From the NCBI RefSeq assembly GCF_030272615.1, contig NC_081405.1, positions 156,042,454-156,106,453 on the forward strand: a stretch of 64,000 nt of DNA, in the 5' to 3' direction. The notes under the pieces are model-generated. The model was not told where the DNA came from, did not search any database, and worked only from the letters and a program-made list of their open reading frames with translations. The stretch comes from Cryptomeria japonica (Eukaryota > Streptophyta > Pinopsida > Cupressales > Cupressaceae). Both the position numbers and the translations under genes were made by a program. Shown piece by piece: positions 1 through 11,515 of this stretch. Positions within the stretch are counted from its first letter, which is position 1. Each line of letters starts with the position of its first letter.

Positions 1-418
1 GGTGGAGCTTTCTTTTTAGGAGAAAGATTGGTGTCCTGGATAAGCAAGAAATAGTCTTGTATTTCACAATCTACTACTAAAGCAGAATATGTGGCAACAT
101 CAATGAATTGTTCTTAAGCTATATGGATGAGACATATTTTGGAAGGTTTTAAGGAAGACATGTCTAAACCAGTGACTATTCATTGTGATAACACTAGTGC
201 TATTAATACTTCAAAAAATCATGTATTACATGCAAGAACGAAGCACATTGAGTTGAAGTATCAATTCTAAGAGAAAGAGTACAGGAGAAGAAAGTAAAAA
301 TGGAGTATGTGTCTAGCAAAGAGAAGTTAGCAGATATATTCACTAAACCTTTATCTAAGACAACCTTTGAGTATGTTAGAGGTAGATTAGGGGTTGTACC
401 CCAACACAAGATCAACTA
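1..418 (+). pseudogene. Ty1/Copia pol 3' end (RNase H), cut by window edge
   Basis: The reading runs from the RNase H region of a Copia polyprotein to its stop at 416-418. Recognisable blocks are GGAFFL, LVSWISKK, STTKAEYVATSMN, HCDNTSAIN, ARTKHIELKYQF and KLADIFTKPLSKTTFEYVRG, in the usual order. They match the equivalent part of the Copia element at 43.6-55.3 kb, so this is a related but separate family. It is broken: TAG where the family has Gln in SKKQSCIS, TAA in the MNCSQ block, and a frameshift after KYQF near 268. The rest of the element lies to the left, outside the window. The 3' untranslated region and polypurine tract follow. Confidence 0.9.
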
Positions 419-743
419 AGATGCTGGTGATCATCAATCCGGTGAATTTAGTGAATATCTTTTAGTTTTGGATTGATGTGAAGTGGGCTACTCCTCAGGG
501 GGAGCAACTATGATGAGATGAACTTATATGACATCAACAAAGATGAAGATAGTAGAGGTATTTGCACCTTTGGAATTGTTGTCAAAGGGGGCAGAGAATT
601 AGTTGAAGATCAGATATGAGAAGAAGAACTAGATAACCAACAAAGGAGGAGATATTGAGAAGGATGAGCAAGTACATAACATAACTGTTCAGTTCAACAT
701 GATAAGGTTTTTCAATGTTTTCACTAATGCCAAAGGGGGAGAT
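419..743 (+). other. Copia 3' untranslated region and polypurine tract
   Basis: This non-coding stretch links the pol stop to the LTR. It has several G-rich blocks (TCAGGGGGAGCAAC, TCAAAGGGGGCAGAG) and ends in a polypurine tract, AAAGGGGGAGA at 732-742, directly before the LTR. The second Copia element has the same layout, with AAAGGGGGAGAT at 53768-53779. Confidence 0.8.
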
Positions 744-2206
744 TGTTGGCATATTGGCATAATTGTTGATGATATTGATGAACTAGTACAAGGACTGTTG
801 GTGATAATATAGTTGAGATGTTGCTTGATGACTTGATGATCAGTTTGTGTTGTCATTGATGGCAACTATTGTTATATTGTTCTATCATGTTATCTAAGTC
901 ATCTACGATTGACTAGAAAGCTATGGAATGGATTTGACAATTAACTGACAAATAGGACTTTAACTGGTAAATGTGAAACTATGTTATGCTTAAGTAATTG
1001 GATCTTGATATTAATGAATAATTTAGTGTTGCAGTTTGGAATATGTGTTGGTAACATTGTAATGAGGTTTTCACCAGAACCGCATCATGTTTTGGCTACC
1101 GAAAGTCATGTTTGTAATTGACTGATGTATTTTATATAGGGTTTAAGAACCGGTATTCAAATTTCATAACGGATAATGATTTTGAGTTTGGCGATGTATT
1201 ACATTATGTTTGTAAGTTGGCGATGATATGGCAGAAACCGCGTGAAGTGTTTGAATGATGTTTTGGCGCATTCAAAGAGCGAATTTCTTGGGAATGAGCG
1301 AAGTGCTTAGTAGAATGAGCTAAGGGTTTGAAAGTTTATCAGATCGAGGTGCGGTGATCATTTAACAATTGTAATTGAATTGTAATTAATTCTAATGATC
1401 CATATGATTATTTGTAATGATTTGTAAAGATCTATGATGATTTATGATGTAAATCTTAGGGTTCTGTAACTGACTAAGTTGTAAAGTATATTTAGGGTAA
1501 GTCTATGATGATTTACTATGCCGCTGATCAAGAGAAGAGTGTGTGGTCGAACCAGTGTGTGTATCTTCAAGAGAGAAGAAGATTGTAATAGAAAAGGATT
1601 TTTATAAGCAAGAGTGCTATTTTTCAGATAATTCATCTATTGTTCCCTAATAGTTGCAGTAGACTCAAAATCCCTTAGATGGGTAGGCCCTGACAAGCCT
1701 AATTGTATAAATCCCTTAACTGGGTGACTCATTAGATTGGGTTCTAAATCCTTTTACAAGGTTACTCCTAATAGAGTAAAGCTTCTAATAGGGCAGAGGT
1801 AAATCCCTTAACTGAGGGACTCCTAATAGGGTCTTCTCCCAACTGAACATATTTGCAAGCTCTTAATTGGGCTAGGCTCCTAACAGGGCGCATTCTGAAA
1901 GCATGCAAAAATCTTGTGGGTACCAATTCCCACTATGGTTTTTCCCATTTGGGTTTCCACGTGAAAATACTGGTGTTCACGTGTCACTTGATTTCTTATG
2001 TCTTGAGTTGATATCTTTCTATTGCATGCATGTTGATGAACACTAAGAAGAACAATTTGATGAATTAGACCAATAGTATGATTTCAGTTATTACCAGTAC
2101 TATTTATGAGTTGTTTTGAAAGAAGTTTTTGGTGGTTATTAAATTTTTTAAGTTTAATTTTATTACTTATTCACCCCCCTTCTCAGTAATAAACCGGTTC
2201 CTCACA
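744..2206 (+). repeat. Copia LTR
   Basis: It begins TGTTGGCATATTGG right after the polypurine tract and ends near CTCACA, a few bases before a primer-binding site. At about 1.46 kb it is close to the LTR length of the Copia at 43.6 kb. The two share an array of short repeats of the type CCCTTAACTGGG (about 1665-1900) and the block GTGGTTTTTCCC...TTGGGTTTCCA. Much of the rest differs, so they are sister families. The left end is firm. The right end is uncertain by several bases. Confidence 0.85.
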
Positions 2207-2215
2207 AATAAGAAT

Positions 2216-2403
2216 TGGTATCAGAGCATTTAAGACTAGGCAAATTGTGTTTCAAGCATATTTCAACTACATAATGGGAGCCTTGTCAAATCATCAGATT
2301 GGAGGTATCCTAAAAAGATTGAAAGCAATTGATTATGTTGGAAATACAAATATTTTGGTCACACAATTCAATGCCTTGGTTATCTTAGAAGGATGGTTCT
2401 GAA
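2216..2403 (+). mobile_element. Copia primer-binding site plus gag start remnant
   Basis: TGGTATCAGAGC at 2216-2227 is complementary to the 3' end of initiator tRNA-Met, the usual plant Copia primer. An ATG at 2274 opens a short gag-like reading (MGALSNHQIGG...VTQFNALVILEG) that stops near 2403. No gag homology continues after that, so the element was cut off here. The preceding LTR therefore has internal sequence on both sides. Confidence 0.7.
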
Positions 2404-2658
2404 TTCTTGTCTTCTCTCTTTCTTATTTATACATTTTTAGCTTCATCAACAACAACAACGTTAGCAACAAATTTTGTCTCTAGGTGAAGTAGTTGTCCAA
2501 TAGTGCACACATCAACATCATGCCACATCACCATATTTTGTAGCAGAAATTTTATAAAAGGTATTTATATTTGAGTTTCCCTTCTTTTGGAGTCTAAATA
2601 ATTTTTCTCATATGATGTAGTTAAAGGTACCTAGAATATGTAGTTATAGTTAAAGGAC

Positions 2659-2850
2659 AACTAGCTTGACCAAATAATCCAACGAGGAGTTTGTGAAACC
2701 ACAGTGCTTCTCTGGATGCAACAGATGTTGCAATGTACTTAGCTTCTGTAGTGTTCAATGCTACAAAAGATTGCTTTCTACATGCCCAAGAGATCACTGC
2801 AGAGCCCAAGTTGAAGCAGATACTCGAAGTACTTTTCCTGATACATTCAT
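2659..2850 (-). pseudogene. Ty1/Copia RNase H fragment
   Basis: The minus strand reads RKSTSSICFNLGSAVISW, KQSFVALNTTEAKYIATS and ALWFHKLLVGLFGQ. This is the classic Copia RNase H segment, in which the family has a RKST-SGYCFNLGS...STAEAEY pattern. Flanking residues in the same frame (2621-2980) do not look like Copia. It opposes the Copia at 1-2.2 kb and is of another lineage, since it has CFNLGSAVISW rather than FFLGERLVSW. It may belong with the minus-strand primer-binding site and LTR at 5963-6621. If so, most of that element's coding region is gone. Confidence 0.8.
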
Positions 2851-3144
2851 TGTGCAATCTGTAATCTGAACTCAGCCAACACTCCTTAGAGAGGATCACA
2901 ACAAGTATCCAATAACCATAAGTAATAAGTAACCAAATCACATAATGGTAACTCATCATGGATCCTTTTATAATATTCATCTTGCCTTGCCTGTAGAGGA
3001 TGAATCCTAAACTTTATCATGTACACCTGCAAGACATGAATACAAACACAAGTATATATATGCTCATCATGGACTCTTTTCATGATATCTATCACACATA
3101 TACACGATTCATTGCCTGCTAAGAATGATGAAGAGTTTCCATTT

Positions 3145-3505
3145 CAATCTTCTCTCAGAGAATATTGCAGCACCAACTTTATTTGCACACGAGTATTCTC
3201 CTTAATCTTCTCCCAGAGAAGAATGCATTACCTTTACCTCAATCTTCTCCCAAAGAAAAATGTAACATCAAAAAATAATAATCTTTCATCTTACTCACAA
3301 GCATAGAATGAAGTTACATAAGCCATAGTCCTCCATTTTGCACACAAGCAAAGAATGAATAAACATAATCTTCTATCTAGTACACTTTCCATCCAACACA
3401 CAAGCATAGGATGAAAATCCATCTTTTCTACAATATTACATTGCTCGCAGAGGATGGTAACAGTTACTCTTCTCCCTGAGAAGATTACACTACCACCTTA
3501 CATTA
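3145..3505. repeat. Degenerate short repeats CTTCTCCCAGAGAAG
   Basis: At least four copies of a near-palindromic motif of the type CTTCTCCCAGAGAAG, followed by an A-rich ACC/ATC tail, occur near 3148, 3207, 3243 and 3472. Related GCAGAGGATGG versions lie between them. Each copy could form a small hairpin. No gene is seen here. Confidence 0.55.
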
Positions 3506-5962
3506 GCTGCAGAGGGTAGTTGATGAAACACAATGCATCATTGAGGTTGAGACTCCTTCACAATCAAGGCAGTGTTCTTCACAACTCCAAGTCTATCTTC
3601 TAAAGTACTCAAGCTTCAAAAGACTTGGTGAGAACATTTGCAACACAAGATTATTCTACCATAAGACACTGAATTTTCAGGTATCTCTATATGACTCTGA
3701 TAATAAATAATTATAAGAAAGCATTCAACAAGAATTTGAAAAACCACACAATTTCCTTGATACAGTTCATTCCCCAATGAATTCAACTTCAACAGTACTC
3801 AGTGTGACTGAGGACTATTTTGTTCTAGTCCTAAGAGATCATAGGGTATCCAAGTTGCAACAAGAGATTGAAGTGACTTCCCTTATCTGAGACACTTCAA
3901 AATCTGAGTTAGCCTTTTGAGGTGATTATAGTCTTCTGCTCACAATCATTTGAGATTTTCAAAATGCAACAAGATATGCTTGGCAGCAACAACATGCTTC
4001 AACCTTGATCATGAATTAGCTGAGGCATCCACCAATCAACTGCTTGTCTTCAGATGAATCTGCAAAATCAGACTTTGCTACAGACATTCTCAATCTTTAT
4101 GTTATTTTTCATAAAGGTTTACAATCCATTATTCTAAATATCAAAAGTATACTTGACTTGGAATAATTTGGTTAGATCCTTGACATATTTCTAATCCTAG
4201 AAGACGATAAAATTAGATCCTTGTGCTAATTATTCCTTATATTCCAATGATGAGAATAGAGTTAAATCATCACATCAAAAACCAAAATACTTTAAGAAAG
4301 GAAGTTAGAACTGTACAAAACCCTAGACTTAAAAAATGATTGTCAATTCTTTAAATACTAAGTCTTTGTTGAAGACAGGACTCCCTCTTAATCCTTAATC
4401 AAATAAGAATCAATAAAGGAACCAGAAATAATATAACATTGAAGATGCTACTTGCTTTTCTCTTACTTTCACCTTCTGCAAGGTGAATTTTCAGAAAACC
4501 TTCATCTTTAAGCCCGAGAGGCTGAGATACAACCTAGTTTCCATCCAAATAACCATGCCTGAAAGGATCCTTATATACTTATTCAAGCAAGCAAAATACA
4601 TAAGCCAACTCATCTTTCAAACTGAACAACTGAAATTGAGATTTCTTAGAAACCCAATCATGAGATATAGTATGACTACATACATATGATTGATAAATAT
4701 CAAGTACAACATAATCTTCATACTTTGCTGAACAAGATCCTAATTATATTCAACTTTGGTGGAAGTAGAAGAAGTTAATGAGTAAAATGCTTACCTCAAT
4801 TTGAAGAGAGCTCAATGCTAATCATAGAAGGAGACCACTGACTTGATCATCTTTCACTCTTCCTACATATGCTATTAACAACAATACATTCTAACTTCTA
4901 CTATGTAGGAAAGAGCATCATCATAACCGGTTAACTGAAAGGAATCTGTCATGCAGTTATTTTAAAAGATAACCGACACATAATAAAACTGCATTTGTCA
5001 CAACATTTAATGACATGAGCTTGAATGCAACAGGGATGATATAAGGATGGTAACTGGGATAACACAGGCACAAACTTTCTTGTAGACCTACAAGGATAAA
5101 CACTTGACACAAGGAACCTCAAAACATGATTGGCTTAACATGGGTTAATTCAAAGAGAATATCATTTTCCTTTCACACAACCCAACAGGGGTTTTTACAA
5201 AACTAAGTAAGCACAAACACATAACAAGCAAATGTTGATAATGAAACCCTTATTATTACAACTTGACAAAGAAACCCCATATAAATAAATTGACAAAGTT
5301 ATTCAACAGGAATACTTAACCTTCAATTATCATAAAGTCTCTCATCACAAAGTTAATAAAGAATTAAGAAAAATACACCTGTTGATGTTTAGATATCACT
5401 CACACTGCAACCGAAAGCTTCCCCAGAAGAAACTATCTTTGCAGTCTATCTTCAAAAGGCCATAATTCGTAATCTCCTCTTGGTGTGCCTTAGCACAGTC
5501 AGCTAGGGTTTGAAGATTGGTGGGAATACAACTGATTTTGTTAGCAATACAAAATAGCAGTTGCATGTCTAGTAGAAAAATAAATCTACAATACCATCAA
5601 AGATTCAATCATTATTAAAATTGGATCGGATCACATCAAGGGTTAATAATCATGAAATATATACCAATCTAGGGTTTAGACCAATTCTGAAAATCAACAA
5701 CTCTAAAGGTCTAAATAAGGTAATAACTCCATAGTATACACTTTGCATTCCAGAGATCCGAAAATCTGAACGGAGAAATATCAGTTACTTCCTTCTTTGA
5801 TTCTTCACTCAAATCTCCACAATCTTTAAGGAATTAAAGAATGACTCCTTGATGAGGACCTGATGATGCCCTCTAACTTCACCCCTGTCATTATCTTAAT
5901 AAAAGACGAACAACAACCTGAAGGTAAGAGCTTACTGAAATATGAGGGTTAGTATAACCTTA
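3506..5962. other. No gene recognised
   Basis: About 2.4 kb of AT-rich sequence without a coding reading I can support in either direction. It lies between the Copia RNase H fragment and the minus-strand primer-binding site. It may be decayed internal sequence of that minus-strand element, but nothing in it proves this. Confidence 0.5.
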
Positions 5963-5974
5963 GCTCTGATACCA
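5963..5974 (-). other. Minus-strand primer-binding site (tRNA-Met type)
   Basis: The plus strand reads GCTCTGATACCA, which is TGGTATCAGAGC on the minus strand. It directly abuts the TG...CA block at 5975-6621, as expected downstream of a 5' LTR of a minus-strand element. Confidence 0.8.
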
Positions 5975-6621
5975 TGTTAAATTTGTGCCCTAGATTAGTG
6001 ATTAGATTTGTAACATTTAATCATGCCCTAGTTTATTAATCAGATTCATAATTTAGTAAACTATAATCAAGTAAATTCAAGAATGAAACAAGGAACCAAG
6101 AGACAAACACAAATACCCTAGGAAAACCTCCAAGGAGGAAAAACCCAGCATTAAAGACCCACAGGTCAGATTATGTATTCACTCTTATTGCACAAATATG
6201 ATACTTAGCTTTCTTTTCTAAATCTGATCTTTATATATCAGATATGCCCTTTTTGCATGCTTCAAGACTGCACCAAAATGCCCTATATTCTCTTGAATAA
6301 GTTCTCCCAATCCTTGGACAAATTCACACAACCTTCTTTGGTGATTTCACACCTCTTGTTTGCAGAGCTAATTCACTGATTTCATGGATAACTGAATTGT
6401 ATTTGCATTTGCAATTTAACCTTTATTTATATGAGTCCTTAGCCTTTATTAAATCCAAGTCGACCTCCCTCTTTTGGCACCAATTTATATATTGTGGCAT
6501 GGAGGTATAGAGCTGGGCTCAACTTGGGGGCACGTTAGCCCTTTAGGATAGGACCCAGTCCTATATGGGTTTGAATGTTGCCTTAAGGCAATCCAAACCC
6601 ATTTTTACCTAGTTACAAACA
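5975..6621 (-). repeat. Minus-strand LTR, Copia-like
   Basis: The block runs TGTTAAATTTG...AGTTACAAACA and so has TG/CA ends (647 bp). It sits immediately upstream, on the minus strand, of the primer-binding site. Around 6115-6160 it contains, read on the minus strand, GGGTTTTTCC...GGAGGTTTTCC. The two plus-strand Copia LTRs carry a similar block. Near its outer end are two hairpin-forming palindromes (6548-6564 and 6567-6600). I found no partner LTR to the left, and the outer boundary is inferred only from the CA end. Confidence 0.65.
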
Positions 6622-6920
6622 ACAATTATGATTTATTTTTTTTCTTTTTTAGGAATTAAAGCTACATTCTATAATCACTTCTCTCGGAAGGTAGTTGCTT
6701 CTAAGAAATTCTTTTAAAAATTAAGTTTGTCTCTTTTGTGTTGTTGAAAAAAAATATAAACAACTTTTTCAAATTTAAGGTGAATAAATATGAAAACAAT
6801 AATAAATGCTATAAAGGAAAGTATTATTCCAAGAGCAATTGTTTGAAGGGGATCACTGAATATCAAGAGATCTAAGAGTATGCACACCAAATATCCAAGA
6901 GGAGAGATGAGATTTTGTAA

Positions 6921-6958
6921 GGGAGAGGGAGAGGGAGATGGAGAGGGAGAGAGAGGGG
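6921..6958. repeat. GAGAGG microsatellite
   Basis: Imperfect GGGAGA/GAGAGG hexamers. On the minus strand they make an apparent SPSPSPSPS peptide, which I take to be an artefact of the repeat. Confidence 0.85.
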
Positions 6959-7849
6959 TACCTCTATTTAAGTACCTCAAATAAATAGTAGAGAAAGAAG
7001 TTGCATAAGTAACTCCCAAGTCAATTTGTGCCATCTTTCAGCCTATGTGCGTGCAAGGTGTCCAGATCCAAGCATAAGGAAGAGGCTACACCTAATCCTA
7101 CAGTATTCCACTAAATAGGAATAATTAAAAAGAGTCAATCTTATAGGCGTGAGAATGCTCAAATAAGACAAAAGACTCGTAGGGATTCCTTTGGAATATT
7201 CCTACAAGTAACTAAGTAAAATAAACAACCTTTACCAAGAAAAGATTAATTCCTAACAAAATAATAAACACTAGCAGTAATAAATGTTTTAGATTTAAGG
7301 AGTTTTCATTAATACGTGTTAATTAAATGATCAAAAAATAAATAATGAAATAATGATATTTATTTAAGATCTTAATGAAGATATGGTGCACTATGTGGTG
7401 GAACATTGAAAAATCTTGGCTTTCCAGTCTCTTTAATCCCTTAGGTCAAGCTCCAAGTGACCAAGTCCTAGGTCCTAACTCTTTCTAAATCTTCATACTT
7501 AAACCTTAAACCTTGGCATTTATATTTTCAGTTGACTTGAAGGGTAAAAAGTTGTTTCCTTACCGACCCCTCATACTAATTATTGGTTGGGTTGAACACT
7601 TTCCATAATCCTTACTCGCATGTTTTATTTATGCAGAAGTCTATGTTGGTATATAATGGATATTGCAAGTCAAATCAATGGTTTGCACGAGCTTGCAAGC
7701 TCTAGATCTATAAGATTTGTCATAGCTGCAAGGCCATGCTAATTGCTTGATCTTCATTGGGATGTGATTATTGTTTGAGTGATGCAAGCACTTAACTATT
7801 TCTTGATTGGAGCGCATCCTTGAGTTACCTTACCTACCTTGTATTGCTT
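6959..7849. other. No gene recognised
   Basis: AT-rich sequence without a supported coding reading or paired repeat. Confidence 0.5.
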
Positions 7850-8088
7850 GAGTTGGCCTAGTGGTGGAGAACTTGTGTTCTTGAAAGAGAGGTCACAAGT
7901 TCAAATCCCACAAGGGGGTAAGGTATGTACACCTCATTTGTAGTACAGTTAGGTACCTCTCACAAGGAGTACGAGGTAGTCCCATATTGCTCTAACCAAT
8001 TTGTATGCCCATATACAGATTGTTGGTATTGTGGACTATAAAAGATCCTTTCCTTTCCTTTCCTTTCTTTTCCTTTCCCTATAGTGTT
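7850..8088 (+). mobile_element. tRNA-derived SINE
   Basis: An A-box-like TGGCCTAGTGG (7854-7864) is followed 33 bases later by a B-box-like AGTTCAAATCCC (7898-7909). This is the internal RNA polymerase III promoter layout of a tRNA gene. The downstream body (GGTACCTCTCACAAGGAG, then TTGTATGCCCATATACAG) does not fold as a tRNA. It ends in a (CTTTC)n tract at 8048-8088, in place of a poly-A tail. The 240-bp size fits plant SINEs. I see no clear target-site duplication, so the exact ends are uncertain. Confidence 0.72.
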
Positions 8089-8773
8089 AGAATTGTCAAT
8101 GGCTTATCAACCTCATGTTGTCACACAATGATAACATGTGGTCGATCCCCATTGCTAGTCGGATAATGGGAAAGTCTTTGCACAACCCTACGATACCAGT
8201 TGTATGGCACCCATTTTCTTTTGCGGGGGCATATGATGGTGACACGTAGCTTCATGGTGTAAAGTTGACTTCGACATGTTATTTTGATTTACTGAAATCT
8301 TCTATAATGTGCATAAGGTAATCTCAAAATCAAATCTCTTAATCTCGACTGTTCATCTTGTTGCAATCCTTTGAAATCGATGGACAACATTTGAATTTGG
8401 AGAATGACTAGTCATTGGTTTGTACTCCAACACACTACAATAATGTCAAAATGATTGGTTTAGGTTGGATTTTGAGCCATTTGATAGAAATAAATACTCA
8501 ATCTAGACCGTCTCATCAACCACAATCGATTCCATCCACTTTTGCTTGCTAATTTGAGCTTTGAAAGAAGTTGCAGTGAAAAGTAGGGTTTCGCATTTCA
8601 AAGACCAATGTGCACTCATTCTGAACAATGGGTTGGCCAATTTTCATGTTTTTCATATTTTTAAGTTAGAATTACAAGCATAGTATAACTAAGTTGAAAA
8701 TTAAGGTCTCTACTCGTTGAAAAAATAGACCCTAGTTGTGGAGTTGAAAACCCTAATATTAGTTATAGTCAAC

Positions 8774-10270
8774 ATGAGTAAGAAAGTAGCTATCTCTCAA
8801 GCATCAAGGAAACTGGATGAAGACATTCTTAGACAGTTGAATGCAGAGAGAAAACCTTTGCAACTTAGTGGTCTTGAGGGCCCTAATGATAAGCTTTTGG
8901 ATGAGTTGGTTGGAGTGTGAGATGCGTGTACTTGCTTGAGATAGGGTTGAGCCTATTTGAGTACTTTTATAAAAAGATATGTTCTAAGTTTCCTCTTAGA
9001 AATATATGGTATCTAGATATGGGGAACCTTGTTGTGCCATACATTCTCTTGAATGCAGATTTTTTAAAGTAGTTGCTCAAAGATGATGTGAAATTGAGAA
9101 GTATATTGTCAATGACTAGTGTCGAGATGGTTAATTTGTCTAAAGTTGGAATTTTATAAATGTAAGCTCGTGATCTTTTACCACTCAAAGAATGAGTATG
9201 AGGTACATAATTATGTGTTTAGAACTCTTACCATTCCAAATTTTAGAGTGAAGAGTCGTAGAAGAATTGAGCTTCCAATTTCTTAATATTCGGAGCCCTT
9301 TGGAGTTGACACATTCGAAGATTATTGTGTGAAAAACTATTATACGTTGTGTCAAATTTCAAGCCATGGTGCTAACACAAAAATGTCCATTCCCTTAATA
9401 TATATGGCTCCTAACATTCAAAACCCTGGCCAACACAATGTTTGATTTTGTAACTTTCCTTGTCAAGAGAATGCATGAGAAGTTAGTTATAGCTAAAGCA
9501 CATCCAAAAAAGTTTGAATTCAAATGATATTCATTGCTTTGCCATATGTTTTTGTTTAGAGGAAAAGGGTAATGGGATGATAAAATCCAAGTCAGAATGA
9601 GAGACGGTAAAGGTGACATGCTCCTTGTCCCATGTTGGACATACATATGAGATAATAATTGTGAAAATTTGACTTTTGAGGAGTATTTTGTTGAGAAGAT
9701 CATGAGAAACTTTGGTCAACCTGAAGTGAGGATCCCCAAGGAAGCTTTGGACTTCCTTAGACCTTTTGATAAGAATCCCGATCTTGGGATTTCACATTAT
9801 GGGGAGACTTGTATCTGTACACCAATACAATTGTGATCATAGCCTATGGATCTTATGTGCTACCAAGATATGTTTTGAGGAGAATTGCTTTTCGTGAGGT
9901 AATATGGCAATTAAATGAAGATAAAATACATTTCAGAGGTCAAAAGAAAGGTTCTCTTTTTCTTATCTCAATAAAGTTTGCAAATTTCACTAATGCAAAT
10001 AAGGATGGACTTGAAAGACTATACTCAATGCTACAATCATACAAGATAAGATACGAATGTGCTAGAGAAATCGATCTAGAGGGCTTTAGATCATACATCA
10101 GAGTTTTGAAAGATAGGCTTCCTATGGTGCATAGGATGATATTTGAAAATGTAGTAAAAAGATGTGCTACTATTGAGGAAATGTGTGAGAAAAGAAGAAG
10201 ATGGAATACAACCATGCGGGCTGAAGAGATGAGAAATGACAACCCAGACTTTCCTAGATTCTTTCTTTAG
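8774..10270 (+). pseudogene. Decayed ORF of unknown family (about 500 residues)
   Basis: I do not recognise the family. A coding-like reading starts at the ATG at 8774 (MSKKVAISQASRKLDED, LQLSGLEGPNDKLLDELVGV). It continues across stops and frame changes: KNIWYLDMGNLVVPYILL-like near 9000, MFDFVTFLVKRMHEKL at about 9441, CENLTFEEYFVEKIM near 9660, and VRIPKEALDFLRPFDKNPDLG near 9730. The last 150 residues (9809-10270) are open without a break and rich in Arg and Lys (EMCEKRRRWNTTMRAEEM). Low-complexity noise would not give such even amino-acid use over 1.5 kb. I therefore read it as one old gene, probably carried by a repeat, damaged by at least four stops or frameshifts. No catalytic motif, membrane segment or signal peptide is evident. 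Which frame joins where is my inference. Confidence 0.5.
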
Positions 10271-11515
10271 GAGAAGAATCCATTCATGAGGATTCAAAGG
10301 TTGTTGGGGCATGTAGATTCTTTGATTCCAAGGCAAATAGCTAGGAAGGATATTCAACCTATTGTTGCTGAGGTGAAAGAAGAAAATGCAATAGAGTGAC
10401 CTGCTGAGAAGGCAAGCTTGATTCAGAGTAGGATAAAGGAAAAAGTATTGAAATTGTTGATGTTGAAGAGGACGTGGTAGGCATGAACCAAGAGTGGGAA
10501 GTGATAGCCATGAACCATTCCATTTCTCCCTTGCAAATTGAAATATTTGATTAGATAGTAGTTGACAGCTCCCCATGGTAGCAGAAAATTTCCCCTATTT
10601 AACCCATTTTGGTGCCTCTTCAGTCTTTCACCTTCCTCCAAGAAAAGTGAGTTGTAATCTCCATAGGCTTATTTTTGGCTGAACTGGAGAACTTTTTCTC
10701 CTTTACATTTGAGCTTAGTAACTTGTGCTATAAGTTCCTTTGACACCTCCATTTTTACACCCTACCAAAACTCTGCCATTCTTCATAAACTACGATGATA
10801 GGTCTTTGTTGGTTCCTTTATAATTTTGAAAAAAGAGGTTATTCCTTCCTTGTCAAAAATGTCCCAGACTTGTGTGTTTTTCTTAAGAGAGGTAAAGGAG
10901 GTGGGCTCAACTTGTAGTCTTTGGCCTCCCATGATTGTAATTCGTCCACTCCAAAAGAAATAGAGAAAATGCAACTAGGACCCCAAACAAGGAAATGCAA
11001 TCTTTTGATGGATCTTCCTAGAGAATGATTGTTAAAAAGGCTAAGATCTATCATTTTTTTGTTTTTTCCTACTACCACGTGAGAGAATTAACATATTATT
11101 AATTCTATTCTCACAATCTGTAGCTTCCTTGATGCACCATAAATGGTAATGATTGCAATAAGTCCTTCTCTAGGTCTACTAGTACTCTTTCCTCATTTCA
11201 GTATAAAAATCCGCCGAAACAAACTCTAGGAGAAAGAAATATATGTCACATCGACTATCATCATCTTGACTTATGACATGGAGTTTGAAATAATCATAGC
11301 TCAGCTAGGGAACATGATCCTTCCTTCTACACCTCAGCTCTAAAGAACCAAAGGCAGTCCACACAAGACTAAAAATAATCACTAAATTAAACATTTTCTT
11401 ACTGTGCATAGTTAACAATCCCTTCATATCTATCATTACATAAAATATTTTGATGTGGCAAGGGATCTCCGCCTCACTAGTCAAGTATTTGCACTTGTTA
11501 AATTTGAGCCCTTCA
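10271..11515. other. No gene recognised
   Basis: AT-rich sequence in which only overlapping short ORFs occur. None has a recognisable motif. Confidence 0.5.

Noticed and set aside
1-2403. A complete Copia element
   Set aside because: Only the 3' end is in the window, and the second primer site leads to just a short gag remnant.
6714-7034. ORF with a SPSPSPSP stretch and hydrophobic segments on the minus strand
   Set aside because: The Ser-Pro run is the translated GAGAGG microsatellite. The rest has no family likeness.
7850-7925. A functional tRNA gene
   Set aside because: Box A and box B fit, but no acceptor stem or cloverleaf can be paired, and the sequence continues into a SINE body.
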